From positions 1 to 7,495 of the forward strand of contig DEAY01000084.1 in assembly GCA_002348345.1 (NCBI GenBank): a stretch of 7,495 nucleotides of DNA, given 5' to 3'. The notes beneath the pieces were generated by a model. The model searched no databases. It was not told where the DNA came from and saw nothing but the letters and a program-made list of their open reading frames with translations. The stretch comes from Verrucomicrobia bacterium UBA2970. Lineage in GTDB: Bacteria > Verrucomicrobiota > Verrucomicrobiia > Limisphaerales > AAA164-E04. Numbering within the stretch: position 1 is the stretch's first letter; each line of letters opens with the position of its first letter. The translations under genes and the position numbers were made by a program. Positions 4,708-7,495 of this stretch are shown here, in pieces.

Positions 4708-7495
4708 TCAACGAGCGATGATGAACTTGGTATCGCCATCAATCGCGATCGTCGTGCTTGGAGGCGATGCGCCGTCGATCGGCGTATAGTCTCCATCGAC
4801 CGTCGCCGAATGGTGCAGGCTTGCGCCCGACCATTCAATGACCAGATTTCCATCAGCGACGGAAATGCCGGTGATCTCAGCCGGGCCACTGGGTGTGGAC
4901 GGCACGGTTGGCGGCTCGATGATCGTCGGTTCGAAAGGAACCGATCCTCCGGTGATTCGCGCATTGTCGAAGAATCCAGAGGTCTGGTTTCCGCGAACGA
5001 TTCCGCTCTCGGGATCGGCTGGTCCGGTATCATCGGCATAGGATCCGAAGCCGAAGCTCAGATTGCTCTTATGGGGGAATTCGACCTCCGCCCCAAAGAT
5101 ATCATCCAAGAACATCTTCACCGTCGAACCATTGAGGACCAACTTCACTCGGTGAACCTTGCGATCGTCGTATTTCGGCCCATCGAACGCGGGAATGTTA
5201 ATACCAATCCCGCTCTCTTCCACATCATCCTCACCCGGATAACGGTTGTAGCGCCAACCATAGTTGCGGGCGTCGTGGGTGGTATGATCCACGAAGAACA
5301 CGTAGTTGTCACCGCTTCGGACCCAGACGCCCGTTCGACTCTCAGAACTCACACCGGCTGCCAGGACGAAATCGACCTTGGTTCGATCGATCTCGAAGGT
5401 GAGGGGCTCGGTTGCCGAGGCGGAGAAGGTGTCGGTCGTGAAGAGCGCCAATCCCGGCCATGCGGCTTGTTCGGCCTCGACATGGATGAGGACCTCCCCA
5501 TTCTCGACTTTGATATAGGTATCCGGATCGGCCTTCGCGATGCCCGAGTCATCGAACGAGGTGTCATCCGTCTTCCAGACCGAGGAGTCGAAGCTGTCTC
5601 CACCAAAGGAGTCCACCAGGAATTCCTCGGGAACGGAGATGATTTCGACACTGACATTGCCTTCCACACACGCGTCTGCCGAGGTCGTGATGGTGAACTC
5701 AGCCGCACCCAGCCCGAGGGGCTGAACGGCAAATGCCTGCATGTTCGAGCCCCCTGCAGGATAGCTCAAGGTGAGGCTGCCATCGACGGCGCCGACGGGT
5801 ACCGCCACACTCGGGTCGCTACTCTTCACGGTGACGGTGACGTCGGTTGAATCATTGACGAGACTCGGGACGCTGATCGATACGGTAGTGCTTTCAGCCA
5901 AGGTCAAAAGCACGTTGGATGTATCGGGTTTGATGCAGGGCAAGACGTTCTCGATCTTGACATTGTCGAAGACCGCATTGACATCTTCATCAACGAATTG
6001 GGCGTAAGCCCCAAGTTCGAAGAAGATGCCCGCGCTGACCTGAAACGGGAAGGTTCCCCCAGAAACACCATCGAGGAACACCTCGACTTGTGAGCCGTCG
6101 GCGACGAGCTTGATTCGGTGGTTCTTGAGATCCTGCATACCGGCCCAAGCGGTGATGACCGCTCCACCGCCCGTGGCATTCCCGGGGTTGGTGTTGACGC
6201 GCCAGAAGGAATTGTCGTTGTCCTCCAATTGTTGGGAAACGAACACATAACGGGATCGGTCGTCGTTGGTGATGAAGACGCCGCTTCGACCAGCCGAACC
6301 GAATTGGTCGATCGAGACACGATCTGCTTCAAAGACCAGGTTCAGTTCCGAAGTGGCCAGGTAGCTGTCCACTGTCTTGGCTGAGGCACCGGCCCAGGCA
6401 TCTTCGTTGACAAAACCTCCAACCTTCAGTTGGCCTCCGTCTAGCGTCACGTTGAAGTCACCCGATCCGTTGCCGAATCCCTCGTCGGAGACTTGCCACT
6501 TCGACTTGTCGATTGAGTTTCCACCGAAGTCGTCCTCAAGGCGAACTCCCGGGTCGGAAACCACGGCGACGTCCAATCGATTGCCGGATGCGACGCTTCC
6601 GGAACTGATTCCAAATTGCGTCCCACCAAGGCTGTTTCCTTTGACGCGGAAGGTTGCCGTGTTGGCTCCTCCAGCGGGGAAGGTCAGATTGATGCTGCCT
6701 CCCGTGCCGCCATCTGGGTTGGCGATGCTGGTATCGTCACTGGTGACCGTGACGCTGATCGCTCGCTGGGAATTCAATCCCTGCGGGATGCGGACGGTGA
6801 CCGGCGGGCTGACGCCGCCTTCACGAACCCCGACGCCCGAGGGAGAGAAGGTTGCCCCTCCTTCACTCTCGATCGACAGATTGTCCCAGGTGGTGTCCGC
6901 CGTGTCATTGTCCGCTCGGGCAAAGGCTCCGAATTGGAAGATGACGGGAGAGAACGGAAAGGCCACTTCTGCGCCTTCGACGCCATCCAGCATGAGTTTG
7001 ACCGTTGAGCCGTCCGCAACCATTCCCATGGTGTGCAGGCCGCCATCGTCGAAGGCATCCCCATCGAATGCGGTGATGTTATTGCCGCCGCCAGTGGGGA
7101 CATCCCCGTCCTGACCGATCTTCCGGTTGTAACGCCAGCCGCCTTCACCGCGGACGTCAGCGAAAAGAACGTAATTGGTTTCACTCTCGTCGTAGATCCA
7201 GAGGGCACTTCTTGAGGCCGTTCCCTGGCCTGCTTCCTGGACACGATCGATCGTCAAGGTGATCTTCTCGGAATCCGAGGGAGCGAACGTGGGAACGATG
7301 CGCAGGGTGCCGCCGGACCACCATTGTTTGGTGGTCGTGCCGACAAACCGCATCACGCCGTCGCCGGCTTCAGCGTGAATGTCACCCTTACCCCCCTCAA
7401 AGAAGGGAGTTGCTGCAAGGTATTTTGCCTCATCAATAGCGTTGCTGGAAAAATCGTCCGCGAACACCACGTTGCTCTGCTGTGGCACGCCTTCG
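4708..7495 (-). CDS. Large modular extracellular protein: three LamG/concanavalin-like jelly rolls alternating with Ig/Calx-beta-like domains, 5' end cut by the window
   Basis: The frame ends at TGA 4708-4710 and is open to the right edge. A GTG at 7488 can be read as a start, but no stop lies upstream and no signal peptide is present, so the real start is probably outside. Numbering from that GTG gives 926 residues. Jelly-roll-like domains lie at about 8-206, 315-513 and 623-846. They share D(D/S)F openings, an R(T/S)G(V)-type strand, Y-V-F strands (NYVLF, RYVFV, NYVFF), a WRYNR motif in the first and third, a final hairpin (VADGSTVK, VADGSQVE, VLNGSTVK, then FLDGV-like) and a closing DN-x-I-x strand. 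Between them, about 211-310 and 516-620, are two related Ig or Calx-beta-like domains sharing a YPAGG/FPAGG motif. A Pro-rich linker (852-868) precedes a C-terminal beta module ending in FIIAR. No catalytic residues are identifiable, so carbohydrate or matrix binding is only an inference. The next gene downstream is cut off from it by a strong terminator. Confidence 0.9.
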   Translation of the reverse strand, partial: EGVPQQSNVVFADDFSSNAIDEAKYLAATPFFEGGKGDIHAEAGDGVMRFVGTTTKQWWSGGTLRIVPTFAPSDSEKITLTIDRVQEAGQGTASRSALWIYDESETNYVLFADVRGEGGWRYNRKIGQDGDVPTGGGNNITAFDGDAFDDGGLHTMGMVADGSTVKLMLDGVEGAEVAFPFSPVIFQFGAFARADNDTADTTWDNLSIESEGGATFSPSGVGVREGGVSPPVTVRIPQGLNSQRAISVTVTSDDTSIANPDGGTGGSINLTFPAGGANTATFRVKGNSLGGTQFGISSGSVASGNRLDVAVVSDPGVRLEDDFGGNSIDKSKWQVSDEGFGNGSGDFNVTLDGGQLKVGGFVNEDAWAGASAKTVDSYLATSELNLVFEADRVSIDQFGSAGRSGVFITNDDRSRYVFVSQQLEDNDNSFWRVNTNPGNATGGGAVITAWAGMQDLKNHRIKLVADGSQVEVFLDGVSGGTFPFQVSAGIFFELGAYAQFVDEDVNAVFDNVKIENVLPCIKPDTSNVLLTLAESTTVSISVPSLVNDSTDVTVTVKSSDPSVAVPVGAVDGSLTLSYPAGGSNMQAFAVQPLGLGAAEFTITTSADACVEGNVSVEIISVPEEFLVDSFGGDSFDSSVWKTDDTSFDDSGIAKADPDTYIKVENGEVLIHVEAEQAAWPGLALFTTDTFSASATEPLTFEIDRTKVDFVLAAGVSSESRTGVWVRSGDNYVFFVDHTTHDARNYGWRYNRYPGEDDVEESGIGINIPAFDGPKYDDRKVHRVKLVLNGSTVKMFLDDIFGAEVEFPHKSNLSFGFGSYADDTGPADPESGIVRGNQTSGFFDNARITGGSVPFEPTIIEPPTVPSTPSGPAEITGISVADGNLVIEWSGASLHHSATVDGDYTPIDGASPPSTTIAIDGDTKFIIAR
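4951..5622 (-). repeat. Jelly-roll-like protein repeat 3 of 3 in the modular surface protein
   Basis: Covers residues 623-846. It opens with FLVDSFGGDSFDSSVW, contains SRTGVWVRSGDNYVFF and GWRYNRYPGE, and ends with VHRVKLVLNGSTVKMFLDD and GFFDNARI. It starts 308 residues after repeat 2. It is longer than the others because of an insertion before the last strand (about residues 820-836). Confidence 0.75.
5629..5943 (-). repeat. Ig/Calx-beta-like spacer domain B, with a possible disulfide
   Basis: Covers residues 516-620 and aligns with spacer domain A through SSDPSVAVPVG, LTLSYPAGGSN and LGLGAAEFTI. Cys518 and Cys607 sit near the two ends and could close the domain with a disulfide; domain A lacks both. 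The identity as Calx-beta or Ig-like is uncertain. Confidence 0.6.
5950..6546 (-). repeat. Jelly-roll-like protein repeat 2 of 3 in the modular surface protein
   Basis: Covers residues 315-513. It opens with VRLEDDFGGNSIDKSKW, contains GRSGVFITN and RYVFVSQQ, has FWRVN in place of WRYNR, and ends with HRIKLVADGSQVEVFLDGV and AVFDNVKIE. It starts 307 residues after repeat 1. Confidence 0.75.
6559..6858 (-). repeat. Ig/Calx-beta-like spacer domain A, related to spacer domain B
   Basis: Covers residues 211-310. It shares with domain B the pattern TVT(S/V)-x-D-x-S(I/V)A-x-P, then GS(I/L)-x-L-x-(F/Y)PAGG and LGG/LGA-x-x-F-x-I. All-beta character is inferred from alternating hydrophobic residues. 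This domain has no cysteine. Confidence 0.6.
6871..7467 (-). repeat. Jelly-roll-like protein repeat 1 of 3 in the modular surface protein
   Basis: Covers residues 8-206. It opens with VVFADDFSSNAID, contains NYVLFADVRG and GWRYNR, and ends with VADGSTVKLMLDGVEGAEV followed by TTWDNLSIE. The order of strands matches repeats 2 and 3, but nucleotide identity is not obvious by eye, so the duplication is old. The fold call (concanavalin/LamG-like) rests on pattern only. Confidence 0.72.

Noticed and set aside
4810..5850. Long plus-strand open frame of 346 codons opposite the modular surface protein gene
   Set aside because: It lies wholly antisense to a gene with clear repeated protein domains, has no recognisable domain, and its composition (rich in Gly, Arg, Ile, Val, Asp) is what antisense reading of an Asp/Gly/Ser-rich gene gives.
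6377..7114. Plus-strand open frame of 245 codons
   Set aside because: Antisense to the jelly-roll gene; very Pro/Ser/Thr-rich with no domain, typical of a codon-bias shadow.
7486..7488. GTG as the true start of the modular surface protein
   Set aside because: No stop lies between it and the edge, there is no signal peptide, and the first jelly roll starts at once, so the gene most likely extends beyond the window.

Overview
The window is best read as a piece of a Verrucomicrobiota-like genome. This is an inference: the closest remembered matches to the two FG-GAP/UnbV proteins come from Verrucomicrobia, Planctomycetes and Acidobacteria, and the large protein on the right ends in a C-terminal beta module common in verrucomicrobial exported proteins. 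No marker gene (rRNA, tRNA or housekeeping gene) is present to confirm it. Every supported gene lies on the minus strand, so transcription runs right to left.

Layout in transcription order. (1) 7495-4708: C-terminal part (at least 926 residues) of a large modular extracellular protein. It has three concanavalin/LamG-like jelly-roll domains separated by two related Ig/Calx-beta-like domains, then a linker and a short C-terminal beta module. Its start lies beyond the right edge. (2) 4685-4652: a strong intrinsic terminator directly after that gene. (3) 4597-2636: a complete 653-residue exported seven-loop FG-GAP/VCBS protein ending in an ASPIC/UnbV domain (CRTAC1 family). (4) 2629 to beyond the left edge: a longer relative, at least 876 residues, with a first FG-GAP set, an ASPIC/UnbV domain, a linker and the start of a second FG-GAP set. 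It begins 6 bases after the previous stop codon.

All three products appear to be exported, Asp-rich beta proteins with probable calcium-binding loops and adhesin-like or carbohydrate-binding-like folds. The two FG-GAP/UnbV genes almost certainly form one transcription unit, while the jelly-roll gene is separated from them by the terminator. A shared role at the cell surface (adhesion, matrix or glycan contact) is plausible but unproven. No catalytic residues are recognisable.

The points most worth a second look are: a C8A8 homopolymer at the domain boundary of the long FG-GAP/UnbV gene, which ends in a slippery heptamer; four consecutive calcium loops in that protein lacking the usual glycine; and the same-frame junction of the two paralogous genes. 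I see no CRISPR array, mobile element, RNA gene, defence system or biosynthetic cluster. There is no gene-free stretch longer than about 110 bases.
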